Below, piece after piece: positions 18,126 through 27,310 of a stretch of 64,000 nt of DNA. Source of the stretch: Solibacillus sp. FSL W7-1464 (GTDB taxonomy: Bacteria; Bacillota; Bacilli; Bacillales_A; Planococcaceae); assembly GCF_038004425.1 (NCBI RefSeq), contig NZ_JBBORC010000001.1, positions 1,589,001-1,653,000 of the forward strand. Direction: 5' to 3'. Every line of letters starts with the position of its first letter. Position 1 is the stretch's first letter. The notes beneath the pieces were generated by a model. It was not told the DNA's origin. It did not search any database and saw only the letters and a program-made list of their open reading frames with translations. The position numbers and the translations under genes are program-made.

Positions 18126-19618
18126 TGCAGGCAATCATGATTCAGGGCACCGCATCCGATGTGGGGAAAAGTGTACTATGTACAGCACTATGTCGCATTT
18201 TAGTTAATGACGGTTACCGAGTTGCTCCGTTTAAATCACAAAATATGGCGCTGAATTCGTATATTACAAAAGATGGCGGAGAAATTGGTCGTGCACAAGG
18301 GGTTCAGGCAGAAGCGGCAAAAATTGATGCAACGACAGATATGAACCCAATTTTACTGAAGCCTAAAGGGGATATGGTATCGGAAGTGATTCTGCACGGT
18401 AAACATTTTGCCAATATGGATGCGGTCAGTTATCGTGAACAATTTGTAGAGGCGGTCATGCCTGAAGTTCGTACATCACTTGAACGTTTATCGGAGAACT
18501 ATGATGTTCTTGTTTTGGAAGGTGCGGGAAGTCCCGCGGAAATTAACTTGAAAAGCCGTGATATTGCCAATATGCGAATGGCCCATGAAACAGATGCGGC
18601 CGTGATTTTAGTGGCGGATATTGAACGCGGTGGTGTTTTTGCTTCCCTTGTCGGGACACTGATGTTATTGGATGATACGGAGAAAGCCCGTGTCAAAGGA
18701 ATCATTATTAACAAGTTTCGCGGCATGAAAGAACTACTGACAAATGGAATCGAGTGGCTGGAAGAGTATACAGGGATCCCTGTACTGGGCGTTATTCCGT
18801 ATTTCGATGTTCAAATTGAAGCAGAAGATTCAATGGCGCTATCCAGTTTGCGCTTAAAGAAGCCACAACAACACGAATTTGCGATTGATGTTGCTGTCAT
18901 CCGGTTACCCCGTATTTCTAATTTTACTGACTTGGATCCATTGTTTGAAGAACCTGGTGTAGGAGTCCGCTTTGTTACCAATCTAAGTGATTTAAAAAAT
19001 CCGGATGTCGTAATTTTACCAGGAACTAAAAATACGGTGGAAGATTTTTTATGGCTTCAGCAAACCGGGTTGATGCAAGGAATTTTACAATTAGCGAATC
19101 AAAATGTTTGCATCATCGGTATTTGTGGGGGTTATCAAATGCTAGGTGAGCTCATTCGTGATGAGCAGGCGGTTGAAAGCACTGGCGGAACGTATTTAAC
19201 TTTAGGTTTGCTGCCGATTGAAACAACATTTATTAATAGTAAGCAAACGGTTCAAGTTTCTGGAAGAAGCTGTACAGGCCATGAGATTGAAGGCTATGAA
19301 ATTCATCTAGGGCGCAGTATAGCGACTAAACCGTTGAAGCCTTTCATCCAATTTTATGACGGCCGGACAGATGGTGTGTATACGGAGCAAGTATTTGGTA
19401 CATATGTACACGGGATTTTCCAAAATCGCCTATTCACACGTGATTATTTTAATACAATCCGTATACAAAAAGGGATGGAACCAATATCAGGAGATGTCTT
19501 ATCTGATTATGAACGTCGCGAACAAGCCTATGAAATGCTAGACCGCCATGTACGTGAGCATTTGGATATGGAGAAGATTTATTCGTTTATTTCGGAAACC
19601 ACGGTTGAAAAGAGGTGA
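18125..19618 (+). CDS. cobQ: Cobyric acid synthase CobQ/CbiP
   Basis: Amidates the b, d, e and g side chains of adenosylcobyrinate diamide. N-terminal GTASDVGKSVLCTALCRI is the dethiobiotin-synthetase-like P-loop, followed by PFKSQNMALNSYIT; the C-terminal glutamine amidotransferase half has IIGICGGYQMLGE (nucleophilic cysteine) and GTYVHGIF (histidine). Length 497 residues. The GTG at 18125 abuts cobO; an ATG at 18137 is an alternative start. Confidence 0.95.
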   Translation: MQAIMIQGTASDVGKSVLCTALCRILVNDGYRVAPFKSQNMALNSYITKDGGEIGRAQGVQAEAAKIDATTDMNPILLKPKGDMVSEVILHGKHFANMDAVSYREQFVEAVMPEVRTSLERLSENYDVLVLEGAGSPAEINLKSRDIANMRMAHETDAAVILVADIERGGVFASLVGTLMLLDDTEKARVKGIIINKFRGMKELLTNGIEWLEEYTGIPVLGVIPYFDVQIEAEDSMALSSLRLKKPQQHEFAIDVAVIRLPRISNFTDLDPLFEEPGVGVRFVTNLSDLKNPDVVILPGTKNTVEDFLWLQQTGLMQGILQLANQNVCIIGICGGYQMLGELIRDEQAVESTGGTYLTLGLLPIETTFINSKQTVQVSGRSCTGHEIEGYEIHLGRSIATKPLKPFIQFYDGRTDGVYTEQVFGTYVHGIFQNRLFTRDYFNTIRIQKGMEPISGDVLSDYERREQAYEMLDRHVREHLDMEKIYSFISETTVEKR

Positions 19619-19623
19619 AGTTG

Positions 19624-20466
19624 ATGGCTGTTTTACATGGGCCACTTGCGATTGATTTTGAGCAGCTCTGGAAGGAAGGGATGCTGGACTGGCATGGAAA
19701 TATGCCGGAACGGATGAAAAATGATGCGTTGGAAGAAGCCTTTTGGGCACAATCGATGCAAAAAAAATCCTATAAACAAACGGATGCACATGCCGTTCCG
19801 ATTTATGAAAAGATTCGTCAATACATACCACAGGGTGCAAGCTGTCTGGAAATGGGACCCGGTTGGGGGAATTATACATTTCCTTTAAGAGAAGATGTCG
19901 GAAAACTGACATTGGTTGATGGATCAAAAAGTGTTTTGGACTATCTGCAGCAGTATTTCATAGAAGACGATGCGGTACACTTTGTCCATGCAAAATGGGA
20001 AGAAGCCGATGTTGAACAACATGATATAGTGATCGGAGTCAATTGCTATTACCGAATATATGAGATGAATAAGGCATTGCTGAAAATGAATAATCGTGCA
20101 AAGAAAAGGGCGATCATCGGTTTAACAACAGGACCGATTCAACCGCATTATGATGTTTTAGCAAAAGAATATCATTATCAAATTAAATATCCTAGACGTG
20201 ATTATATTGAAATTTTAAATATGCTGTATCAGCTCGGTATTTATGCTAATTGTGAGATGCTGCCATTAGAGCGTGTTTATTACTATGATAATTATGAAGC
20301 ACTCTATGTGGCACAAAGTAAAAAGATACTATCGAATCCGTTTGATTCAGAGCATGTTAAAGAGGTACTTGCCCGATTCGTTACAAAGGAGGAAGGCAAG
20401 ATTGTTTACCGACATAAATTTTATGCAGCCATCATCAGTTGGGAGCCGGTAAACTTCTATGAATAA
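19624..20466 (+). CDS. SAM-dependent methyltransferase between cobQ and btuC
   Basis: A 280-residue class I methyltransferase. Motif I is visible as CLEMGPGWGNYTFPL near residue 78, followed by the acidic end of the second strand (LTLVDGSKSVLDYL). The ATG at 19624 has an AGAGGTG site; a GTG at 19615 is an alternative. It overlaps btuC by 8 bases. None of the known B12 steps requires it, since all ring methylations are accounted for by sumT, cbiL, H, F, D and ET. Its place before the corrinoid importer hints at a corrinoid or lower-ligand substrate, but that is not shown. Confidence 0.8.
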   Translation: MAVLHGPLAIDFEQLWKEGMLDWHGNMPERMKNDALEEAFWAQSMQKKSYKQTDAHAVPIYEKIRQYIPQGASCLEMGPGWGNYTFPLREDVGKLTLVDGSKSVLDYLQQYFIEDDAVHFVHAKWEEADVEQHDIVIGVNCYYRIYEMNKALLKMNNRAKKRAIIGLTTGPIQPHYDVLAKEYHYQIKYPRRDYIEILNMLYQLGIYANCEMLPLERVYYYDNYEALYVAQSKKILSNPFDSEHVKEVLARFVTKEEGKIVYRHKFYAAIISWEPVNFYE

Positions 20467-21499
20467 AAAGAAATTTTGGTTATGGATGCCTATTTTAATC
20501 GTTGTGCTCGCAATATCGATTATTGGCGCAATTATGGTAGGTTCTGTAGGAATTACACCCCAGTTAATTATTGAGGTTTTACTTTATAAAACCGGTATTT
20601 TAAATGAAACAAATGCATCAAATGCGCAACAAGTCATCATTTGGGAAATTCGGGTACCCCGCGTATTATTGGCACTTTTAGTTGGGGCTTCATTAGCAAT
20701 ATCGGGTGCAGCAATCCAGGCTCTAGTAAAGAATTCCATTGCAGATCCATACATACTCGGTGTATCCTCGGGTGCTTCTGTCGGAGCAACTTCGGTAATT
20801 TTATTCGGTGCATTTAGCTTTTTCGGAGTGTTTGCTTTATCGCTTGCCGCTTTTTTTGGTGCGATATTAGCTGTATTGATTGTCTTTATGCTTGCGCGGG
20901 TGAGTGGGAAAACTTCAATGATTCGATTGTTGCTTTCGGGAATTGCGGTTTCCATGGTGTTAGGAGCGATGACCAACTTTATGTTAATGATTTCCAAAGA
21001 ACAAGGCGGTGTTCAGGCCGTCATGTTTTGGATGCTTGGTAGTTTAGGTGGCGCAAAGTGGTCAAATCTCGGAATACCTTTTGTTACTTTTTGTATCGTC
21101 TTCCCATTATTACTACTAAGCTATCGTCAATTGAACGTACTGTTGCTAGGTGAAGAAACAGCATCGACATTAGGAATTAATATTGAACGCTTCCGGCTGT
21201 TTATTATCATCATTGTGTCCTTACTAACCGGTGTTGTCGTTGCTGTTAGCGGAAGTATCGGGTTTGTCGGTCTCATTGTTCCGCATATTGTGCGCATGAT
21301 TGTCGGCTCCAATTATAAAGTGGTTTTACCGCTAAGTGCGCTGCTTGGGGCAATTCTTATTATATGGGCTGATATGGGTGCACGAATTGCAATAGCACCC
21401 GAAGAAATGCCGATTGGAATTATTACCGCATTATTTGGCAGTCCGTTCTTTATTTGGATGCTTCGTCGCGAGCGTTATGCATTTGGGGAAGGAGAATGA
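20459..21499 (+). CDS. btuC: Cobalamin ABC transporter permease, BtuC/FecCD family
   Basis: A 346-residue integral membrane protein with about ten helices and FecCD-family motifs: VRVPRVLLALLVGASLAISGAAIQ, NSIADPYILGVSSGAS, and GFVGLIVPHIVRM. Siderophore and B12 permeases share this fold; B12 is inferred from the location in the B12 operon. Followed one base later by the ATPase. Confidence 0.9.
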   Translation: MNKKKFWLWMPILIVVLAISIIGAIMVGSVGITPQLIIEVLLYKTGILNETNASNAQQVIIWEIRVPRVLLALLVGASLAISGAAIQALVKNSIADPYILGVSSGASVGATSVILFGAFSFFGVFALSLAAFFGAILAVLIVFMLARVSGKTSMIRLLLSGIAVSMVLGAMTNFMLMISKEQGGVQAVMFWMLGSLGGAKWSNLGIPFVTFCIVFPLLLLSYRQLNVLLLGEETASTLGINIERFRLFIIIIVSLLTGVVVAVSGSIGFVGLIVPHIVRMIVGSNYKVVLPLSALLGAILIIWADMGARIAIAPEEMPIGIITALFGSPFFIWMLRRERYAFGEGE

Positions 21500-21500
21500 A

Positions 21501-22277
21501 ATGATCCAGCTACATCAAGTTGAATATTCGGTGGATGATAAGAATATTTTAAAAAACATTTCTTTGGAAATCGTCGAAGGTAAATTTATAGGGATTATTG
21601 GTCCAAATGGTAGTGGTAAATCCACGATGCTTAAAATTTTGTACCGACATCTAAAACAATCATGGGGAAAAGTAACTTTACATGAACAGGAAGTTTGGGA
21701 TATTTCCCCGAAAAAACTGGCAAGACAAATGGCTGTCGTTAGCCAGGAGTCAACTGTCTTATTTGATTTTACTGTAAGAGATTTGGTGATGATGGGACGT
21801 ACCCCTTATAAAGGCTGGCTTAGCGCGGATAACTCAGAAGATGTGTCGATTGCCGATAGAAGTATGGAATTAGCCAATGTCGCCCATTTAGCCAATCGTA
21901 CACTAAGTAATTTATCGGGTGGAGAGAAAAAGCGGGTCATGCTCGCACGTGCATTAGCGCAGCAGGCAACTATTCTCGTATTGGATGAACCGACAAACCA
22001 TTTAGATATTGAACACCAGCTCCATTTAATGGATTTAGTCAAAGATTTACCGATTACGATTATTGCTGCGTTACATGATTTAAATTTAGCTGCAGCGTAT
22101 TGTGATGAGTTAATTGTTATGAACGATGGAACATTACATATTCAAGGTACACCGGAAAATGTATTAACGACAACGATGTTAAAAGAAGTATTTAAAATTG
22201 ATGCAGGGATTTCCAAAAATCCGTTCACAGAGAAAATGCATTTATTTTTTTATACGAATACATCACTAGATACATAA
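21501..22277 (+). CDS. btuD: Cobalamin ABC transporter ATP-binding protein
   Basis: ATPase of the importer: Walker A GPNGSGKST, Q-loop VVSQEST, signature LSGGEKKR, Walker B ILVLDEPTNHLD and H-loop AALHDLNLA. I chose the ATG at 21501, which follows a GGAAGGAGAA ribosome site, rather than a longer in-frame start inside btuC. 258 residues, typical for FecE/BtuD. Confidence 0.92.
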   Translation: MIQLHQVEYSVDDKNILKNISLEIVEGKFIGIIGPNGSGKSTMLKILYRHLKQSWGKVTLHEQEVWDISPKKLARQMAVVSQESTVLFDFTVRDLVMMGRTPYKGWLSADNSEDVSIADRSMELANVAHLANRTLSNLSGGEKKRVMLARALAQQATILVLDEPTNHLDIEHQLHLMDLVKDLPITIIAALHDLNLAAAYCDELIVMNDGTLHIQGTPENVLTTTMLKEVFKIDAGISKNPFTEKMHLFFYTNTSLDT

Positions 22278-22287
22278 GGAGAAGAAA

Positions 22288-23277
22288 ATGAAAATACGTA
22301 AAAATATTTGGGCACCGTTTGCCCTGGCATCAGCATTAATTTTAGGGGCATGTTCAGGTGATGAACAAAGTGAAAGTATAAAACAAGCAACAGCAGATTC
22401 GGATGAAACGGTACAGGCAGTAACAATTGAGAATGAAGGCATGTCCATTACATATGAAGAGGTTCCAAAAAAAGCGATTTCCATTAACCAGCATGTAACG
22501 GAAGTGATGCTTGCACTTGGCTTGGAAGATTCGATGGTAGGCACAGCATACTTAGATGACCAGATTTATCCTTCACTACAAGAAGCATATGACCAAGTTC
22601 CGGTACTGGCTGAACAATATCCTTCGAAAGAGCAGGTTATCTCGACAGAAGCCGATTTCATTTACGGTGGTTGGGCAAGTGCATTTAATGAGAAAAACTT
22701 AATGTCCCGTGAAGAATTAGAACAATTGGGAATCGGCAGTTACTTACAGTCTTCCTCTGTAAAAGTAGCTCCGGAGTTAGAGGATATTTACACGGATATT
22801 CGTAATATCGCAAAGATCTTTCGTATTGAAGAGCGCGGTGAAACGTTAATTTCAGAAATGAATGCAGATATTGAAAAGATTAAAGAAAAAGTTCCTGCGG
22901 TGGAGAAGCCAATCGATGTCCTAGTATTTGATAGTGGTGATAAAGATGTATTTACAGCAACGCAAAACTTTATGAACACGCTCGTGAAAATGGCAGGAGC
23001 AAATAATATTTTTGGTGATATCGAAAAAAACTGGGCAACGGTTTCAAAAGAAGATGCCGTTGAGCGTAATCCTGAGGCCATCATTGTCATCGATTACGGT
23101 TCTACAACAGCTGAAGAAAAAATTAATTTCCTGAAAAATGATCCGGCATTGAGCCAAACGCCGGCAGTACAAAATGAGCGTTTTGTTGTTCTACCATTAT
23201 CGGCTGCATCAGAAGGTGTACGAGTGGCAGAAGCGCTTGAAATTATCGTAAAAGGTCTTTACCCTGATTCATTCTAA
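22288..23277 (+). CDS. btuF: Cobalamin ABC transporter substrate-binding lipoprotein
   Basis: Secreted, lipid-anchored solute-binding protein. The lipobox LILGAC places the modified cysteine at residue 22. The mature part has the type III binding-protein layout (KAISINQHVTEVMLALGLED; ADFIYGGWAS; PEAIIVIDYG). A corrinoid or siderophore ligand fits the fold; corrinoid is preferred from context. AAGGAG lies 7 bases before the ATG. 329 residues. Confidence 0.9.
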   Translation: MKIRKNIWAPFALASALILGACSGDEQSESIKQATADSDETVQAVTIENEGMSITYEEVPKKAISINQHVTEVMLALGLEDSMVGTAYLDDQIYPSLQEAYDQVPVLAEQYPSKEQVISTEADFIYGGWASAFNEKNLMSREELEQLGIGSYLQSSSVKVAPELEDIYTDIRNIAKIFRIEERGETLISEMNADIEKIKEKVPAVEKPIDVLVFDSGDKDVFTATQNFMNTLVKMAGANNIFGDIEKNWATVSKEDAVERNPEAIIVIDYGSTTAEEKINFLKNDPALSQTPAVQNERFVVLPLSAASEGVRVAEALEIIVKGLYPDSF

Positions 23278-23345
23278 CCTTGCTAAATCAAAGGGGTTCA
23301 ACCAGTGCTAAAAGGGCGTAATTGATGAATGGGAGCTGTGTATCT

Positions 23346-24083
23346 ATGCAAGAATATGCTAAGAAAAATTTCGAGAAGGCGTTGCAGCTGCCGATGCCGA
23401 ACAAGACTTTTGCTAAGTTAAAAGCAATGGATGACTATGTAGCATTAATTGTACGACCAGGTTTAATAAACAAACATTTAACAAGTGATCAGCTGATTGT
23501 GTTAGCGAATCTTGAAAAATCTGGCGCTGTAAAATATTCTGCCGGCCATAGTTTTATCGTTACGGTCCATCGTTCGAATGTTGAGCAGGCAATGGAAAAA
23601 TTAACGGAAGTGAATTTGTATGTGGCTTCGCAAACACCAAGTGCTTTATTCAAATGTTGTGACTTTTGTGATGGGGATTTGTTAGACGGTTTCCCACTTG
23701 CAAAGGACTTACTGGAACAAGTTGAACAAATGCCATTAAAAAATAGAGTACGCATCGGCTTTAATGCATGTACTAAAGCATGCTATAACGCAGTACAGGA
23801 TGACCTGGCACTCATTTTCCATAATGGCAAAGTTGATGTTTACGGAGGCGCAATTCCTATGGGAAGACGTGCCAGTTCCGGGCATCTATTGGTGAAAAAA
23901 GTACCGGAAAATCAAGTGATCGATCTTGTGAAAGACATATTAGGGAAGTACAATGCGTCATCAACTGAGAAGTTTGCCGCGTTCGTGCACAAAAATAAAG
24001 CTTATTTTGAACAACTACAAGAAGGAGGACTCTATGACAACTTGGAATTTAAACCAAATGCAGCGACATCTATTAATTTGTAA
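23346..24083 (+). CDS. Stand-alone Fe-S protein related to the CbiH60 C-terminal domain
   Basis: A 245-residue protein resembling half of a nitrite/sulfite reductase. Cysteines at 105 and 108 (CxxC in KCCDFCDGD) and at 142 and 146 (Cx3C in NACTKACYNA) match in spacing and context the four cysteines of the C-terminal domain of CbiH60 at the head of this operon (CDFCYGE ... GCGMACYRA). A [4Fe-4S] cluster is therefore likely. The start at 23346 follows a GGGAGC site. Its 3' end overlaps the CbiW-CbiX fusion gene by 50 bases. Role unknown; redox partner or corrinoid-pathway reductase is an inference. Confidence 0.82.
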   Translation: MQEYAKKNFEKALQLPMPNKTFAKLKAMDDYVALIVRPGLINKHLTSDQLIVLANLEKSGAVKYSAGHSFIVTVHRSNVEQAMEKLTEVNLYVASQTPSALFKCCDFCDGDLLDGFPLAKDLLEQVEQMPLKNRVRIGFNACTKACYNAVQDDLALIFHNGKVDVYGGAIPMGRRASSGHLLVKKVPENQVIDLVKDILGKYNASSTEKFAAFVHKNKAYFEQLQEGGLYDNLEFKPNAATSINL

Positions 24084-25230
24084 CGGGGCTACTTGTATGG
24101 GTGCCGGTGCAGAAGAAGTAACACAGCAAATCCGGGATGAAATACGTAAAAATCGTTTAGATGAAATGATTCATACATCACGTACTCGATGTAATGGGCG
24201 ATGTAAAGATAAATGTGTTGTTATTGATTATCCGAAAGGGACATGGTATTCCGTTCAAAACGAGGAAACCTCGCGGGCAATTGTACAGGATACCGCTGAA
24301 GAAACATCCATTATTTATTCGGTGGAACACGGGGAAAGAATCCGTCATGAGAATCGAATAAAAGGGATTGATAAATATAAAAAAGGAAGAGGACCAATGA
24401 AAAAGGCAGTTCTATTTGTTGGACATGGAAGCAGAGTAGAAGCAGGAAATGAGGAGGTACGTCAGTTTGTCGAGCAGATGAAAACGTACATTGATCCAGC
24501 ACTTCTTGTTGAGACTTGTTTTTTAGAGTTTGCTGTCCCGAATATAGAAGATGGAATTCAGCTATGTATTGAAAAGGGTGCGGATGAAGTTCATGTTATT
24601 CCGATCATTTTATTGCATGCAGGACATTCAAAACTGCATATTCCAGCCGAAATCGAACATGCTAGAGAGCATTTTCCGGATGTTCGGTTTACATATGGTC
24701 AAACAATTGGGATTCACGAAGAAATTTTTGAGATTCTTAAGTCTCGATTAGCTGAAGTCGGCTTCAATCCTGATGAAAAATATGAAGACACAGCTATTTT
24801 ACTTATTGCGCGTGGAGGTAGTGATCCATATGCAAACGGTGATTTCTATAAAATTACCCGCTTGTTATGGGAAAAACTAGACGTTCCAATTGTAGAAAGC
24901 GCATTTATGGGCGTAACGACACCATCTGTGGAGCAAGGAATCGAGCGTTGTATAAGACTTGGAGCAAAAAAAATTGTAATGCTTCCATACTTCTTGTTTA
25001 CAGGAGTGTTGATGGAAAGAATGGCTAAGATGGTCGAGCAGTTTACAGAGCAGTATGAAGACGTTGATTTTTTACTTGCAAATTATTTCGGCTACCATCC
25101 GAATTTAAAGAAAGTATTGCTGGAGCGCATGGAACAGGCCCTGGACGGTACATCAACAGGTATGATCGATTTAGAGAATTTCCGCAAATATGCAGAAGAA
25201 CATGGATATGAACACCACCATCATCATTAA
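24034..25230 (+). CDS. cbiX: CbiW-like ferredoxin fused to cobaltochelatase CbiX
   Basis: One uninterrupted 398-residue frame. Residues 1-110 form a thioredoxin-like [2Fe-2S] ferredoxin domain (HLLICNGATCMGAG, then TRCNGRCKDKC), like CbiW of B. megaterium. From residue 122 the sequence is a long-form CbiX chelatase, which inserts cobalt into sirohydrochlorin: VLFVGHGSR with the metal-binding histidine, PIILLHAGHSK, and a second repeat with LLIARGGSDP. It ends in five histidines. An internal ATG at 24397, preceded by AGGAAGAGG, could yield a separate 277-residue CbiX. AAGGAGG precedes the main ATG. Confidence 0.9.
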   Translation: MTTWNLNQMQRHLLICNGATCMGAGAEEVTQQIRDEIRKNRLDEMIHTSRTRCNGRCKDKCVVIDYPKGTWYSVQNEETSRAIVQDTAEETSIIYSVEHGERIRHENRIKGIDKYKKGRGPMKKAVLFVGHGSRVEAGNEEVRQFVEQMKTYIDPALLVETCFLEFAVPNIEDGIQLCIEKGADEVHVIPIILLHAGHSKLHIPAEIEHAREHFPDVRFTYGQTIGIHEEIFEILKSRLAEVGFNPDEKYEDTAILLIARGGSDPYANGDFYKITRLLWEKLDVPIVESAFMGVTTPSVEQGIERCIRLGAKKIVMLPYFLFTGVLMERMAKMVEQFTEQYEDVDFLLANYFGYHPNLKKVLLERMEQALDGTSTGMIDLENFRKYAEEHGYEHHHHH

Positions 25231-25242
25231 TGTTAAAATTTA

Positions 25243-25273
25243 TCCAGAGCATTGAATGTGCTCTGGAATTTTC
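25243..25273 (+). terminator. Weak hairpin between cbiX and cbiB
   Basis: Stem TCCAGAGCA/TGCTCTGGA followed by a short T stretch. May attenuate expression of the last five genes rather than end the operon. Confidence 0.5.
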
Positions 25274-25311
25274 ATTTCATATCAAACGAAAATAAAGGAG
25301 CGAGGGGCACG

Positions 25312-26268
25312 ATGTATTTTATTATTTGTGTAATCGCAGTGCTCATCGATTGCATTGTTGGGGATCCAAAAAAATGGACGCATCCCGTCATTTATATTGG
25401 CAACGTGATTTCGTTTTTTGAGAGGAAATGGAATAACGGCAGTAACTGTAGAAGACGGTTCAAAGGCTTTTTAACGGTTTTTCTCACGGTAAGTATTACA
25501 ACCGGCTCGGTTTTTTTTATTGTCTTTCTTGCAATGAAAGTACATATTCTTCTTTGGCTTGCAGTTGAAATCTTTTTGATTAGTTTAGCCCTAGCCCAGA
25601 AATCATTAAAAGAAGCGGCGATGCTCGTTTACGATAGCTTGAAAGCGAATGATTTACCCGAAGCAAGGAAATATTTAAGCTGGATCGTGGGACGTGATAC
25701 GAATCATTTGGATGAAGCCGAAATTGTAAGAGGTGTCATTGAAACAGTCTCGGAAAATACGAGTGATGGTGTAACGGCTCCGCTTATGTATGCGTTATTT
25801 TTCGGGGCAACCGGTGCATGGTGCTATAAAGCGATTAATACACTGGACTCGATGATTGGCTATAAAAACGAACGCTATGCGGATTTCGGATATGGTGCAG
25901 CTAAATTGGATGATGTTGCGAATTATGTGCCTAGCAGAATTTCGGGGTGGTTCCTTATAATATTTACAAAATGTCATACGGCACAACCATTCAAATACCG
26001 TTATAAAAACTGGCTAAAAGATGCAAAAAAACATCCAAGCCCGAACAGCGGATATTTGGAAGCAGCTACTGCCGTTCAGTTAGGAATCCGATTAGGCGGG
26101 TTTAATCGTTATGGTGGTGTGGAATCATTTAGAGCTTATATGGGTGAACCTGACAATACGATGCAGAAAATACATATTAAAAAAGCGATCCGGCACATGT
26201 ATGTTTGTACATGGTGTGTTGTGATAACAGGGGGAATATTGTATGCAATTGCCCGCACATGGGGCTAA
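25312..26268 (+). CDS. cbiB: Adenosylcobinamide-phosphate synthase CbiB
   Basis: Membrane enzyme attaching aminopropanol (or its phosphate) to adenosylcobyric acid. DCIVGDPKKWTHPVIYIGN at the N-terminus and VSENTSDGVTAPLMYALFFG are the family signatures; several membrane segments follow, with NSGYLEAATAVQLGIRLGG. I chose the ATG at 25312 after the AAAGGAGCGAGGGG site. 318 residues. Overlaps cobD by 26 bases. Confidence 0.94.
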   Translation: MYFIICVIAVLIDCIVGDPKKWTHPVIYIGNVISFFERKWNNGSNCRRRFKGFLTVFLTVSITTGSVFFIVFLAMKVHILLWLAVEIFLISLALAQKSLKEAAMLVYDSLKANDLPEARKYLSWIVGRDTNHLDEAEIVRGVIETVSENTSDGVTAPLMYALFFGATGAWCYKAINTLDSMIGYKNERYADFGYGAAKLDDVANYVPSRISGWFLIIFTKCHTAQPFKYRYKNWLKDAKKHPSPNSGYLEAATAVQLGIRLGGFNRYGGVESFRAYMGEPDNTMQKIHIKKAIRHMYVCTWCVVITGGILYAIARTWG

Positions 26269-27310
26269 TGCAGCCGCGTTATATAAAGCGATGAATTTAC
26301 ATATGCCAGACAAAGTCATTGATGTAAGCGAAAATGTTAATCATCTCGGGTATCCGAAGCTAGTAAAGCAACAGTGGGCGAATTTGATAGAGAAAATAGC
26401 GGGGTATCCGCATGAACAAGCGGAACCGTTTCGCTCGCAAGCGGCGGATGTACACCAAGTGGCAGCACAACACGTTGTCGTTACAAACGGTGCAGCAGAA
26501 GGCTTAATGGCTTTGGCGCAGCTTTTCAATGGACAGGAGATTGCTCTGTTACAGCCTTCCTTTTCGGAGTATGCGAGAACATTAACACAGCAGGATTGTG
26601 TCATTCATTCTATTTTAGCTGAGAATATTGAAACATTTAGGTTTAATGAAGAAATACTGGAGAAAAAGCTGAAAAATGTTCATGCCTGCTATATTTGTAA
26701 TCCGAATAATCCTACAGGCGTATTATTGAAAAAACATTGGATTGAACAGTTGATTAAAAAGTACCCACACTGTAATTTTGTTGTCGACGAAGCGTTCATG
26801 GACTGGACCGATGAATCGGAGAGCGTTGTTTCATTGGTAAACACCTATTCCAATTTATTTGTCGTACGATCCATGACAAAAATGTATGCACTGGCAGGAG
26901 TTCGTCTCGGTTATGTCATCGGGCAACATGCAGAAAAAGTCCGTCATTACTTGCCGCACTGGAATGTGAGTGCGATTGCAAATGAAATCGGCTGTCTCTG
27001 TTTACAAGACAAGGATTTTGTGAAGGAATCTCGTGAAAAGAGCAGTAAATTACGAAGTCAGATGGTGAAGGACTTAAAATTAATTGATTGTAAAGTATCA
27101 AATAGTGCAGCGAATTTCTTATTGTTCCAATTACCGAAACAATATAATCCGGATGAATTTTTTAAATATTTGTTAGAGCAGGGAATCGTTTTACGCCATA
27201 CAAAAAACTATGTCGGCTTGGACGGCGCATGGTTTCGAATCGCTGTCAAAAGTGAAGAAATCTGGACAAAATGCAAGGATGAAATAACGAATTATGTCAA
27301 AAATCATTAA
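26243..27310 (+). CDS. cobD: Threonine-phosphate decarboxylase CobD
   Basis: PLP enzyme of the aminotransferase I/II fold making aminopropanol phosphate. PAHGANAAALYKAM and DVSENVNHLGYP are family-typical; CNPNNPTG and SMTKMYALAGVRLGY contain the PLP-contacting asparagine and the Schiff-base lysine. 355 residues. Position right after cbiB, its product's user, supports CobD over histidinol-phosphate aminotransferase. Confidence 0.93.
   Translation: MQLPAHGANAAALYKAMNLHMPDKVIDVSENVNHLGYPKLVKQQWANLIEKIAGYPHEQAEPFRSQAADVHQVAAQHVVVTNGAAEGLMALAQLFNGQEIALLQPSFSEYARTLTQQDCVIHSILAENIETFRFNEEILEKKLKNVHACYICNPNNPTGVLLKKHWIEQLIKKYPHCNFVVDEAFMDWTDESESVVSLVNTYSNLFVVRSMTKMYALAGVRLGYVIGQHAEKVRHYLPHWNVSAIANEIGCLCLQDKDFVKESREKSSKLRSQMVKDLKLIDCKVSNSAANFLLFQLPKQYNPDEFFKYLLEQGIVLRHTKNYVGLDGAWFRIAVKSEEIWTKCKDEITNYVKNH

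Noticed and set aside
25201-25230. C-terminal five-histidine run of CbiX as a cloning tag
   Set aside because: It is encoded in a natural operon context with mixed CAC/CAT codons, and histidine-rich stretches are known in CbiX proteins.
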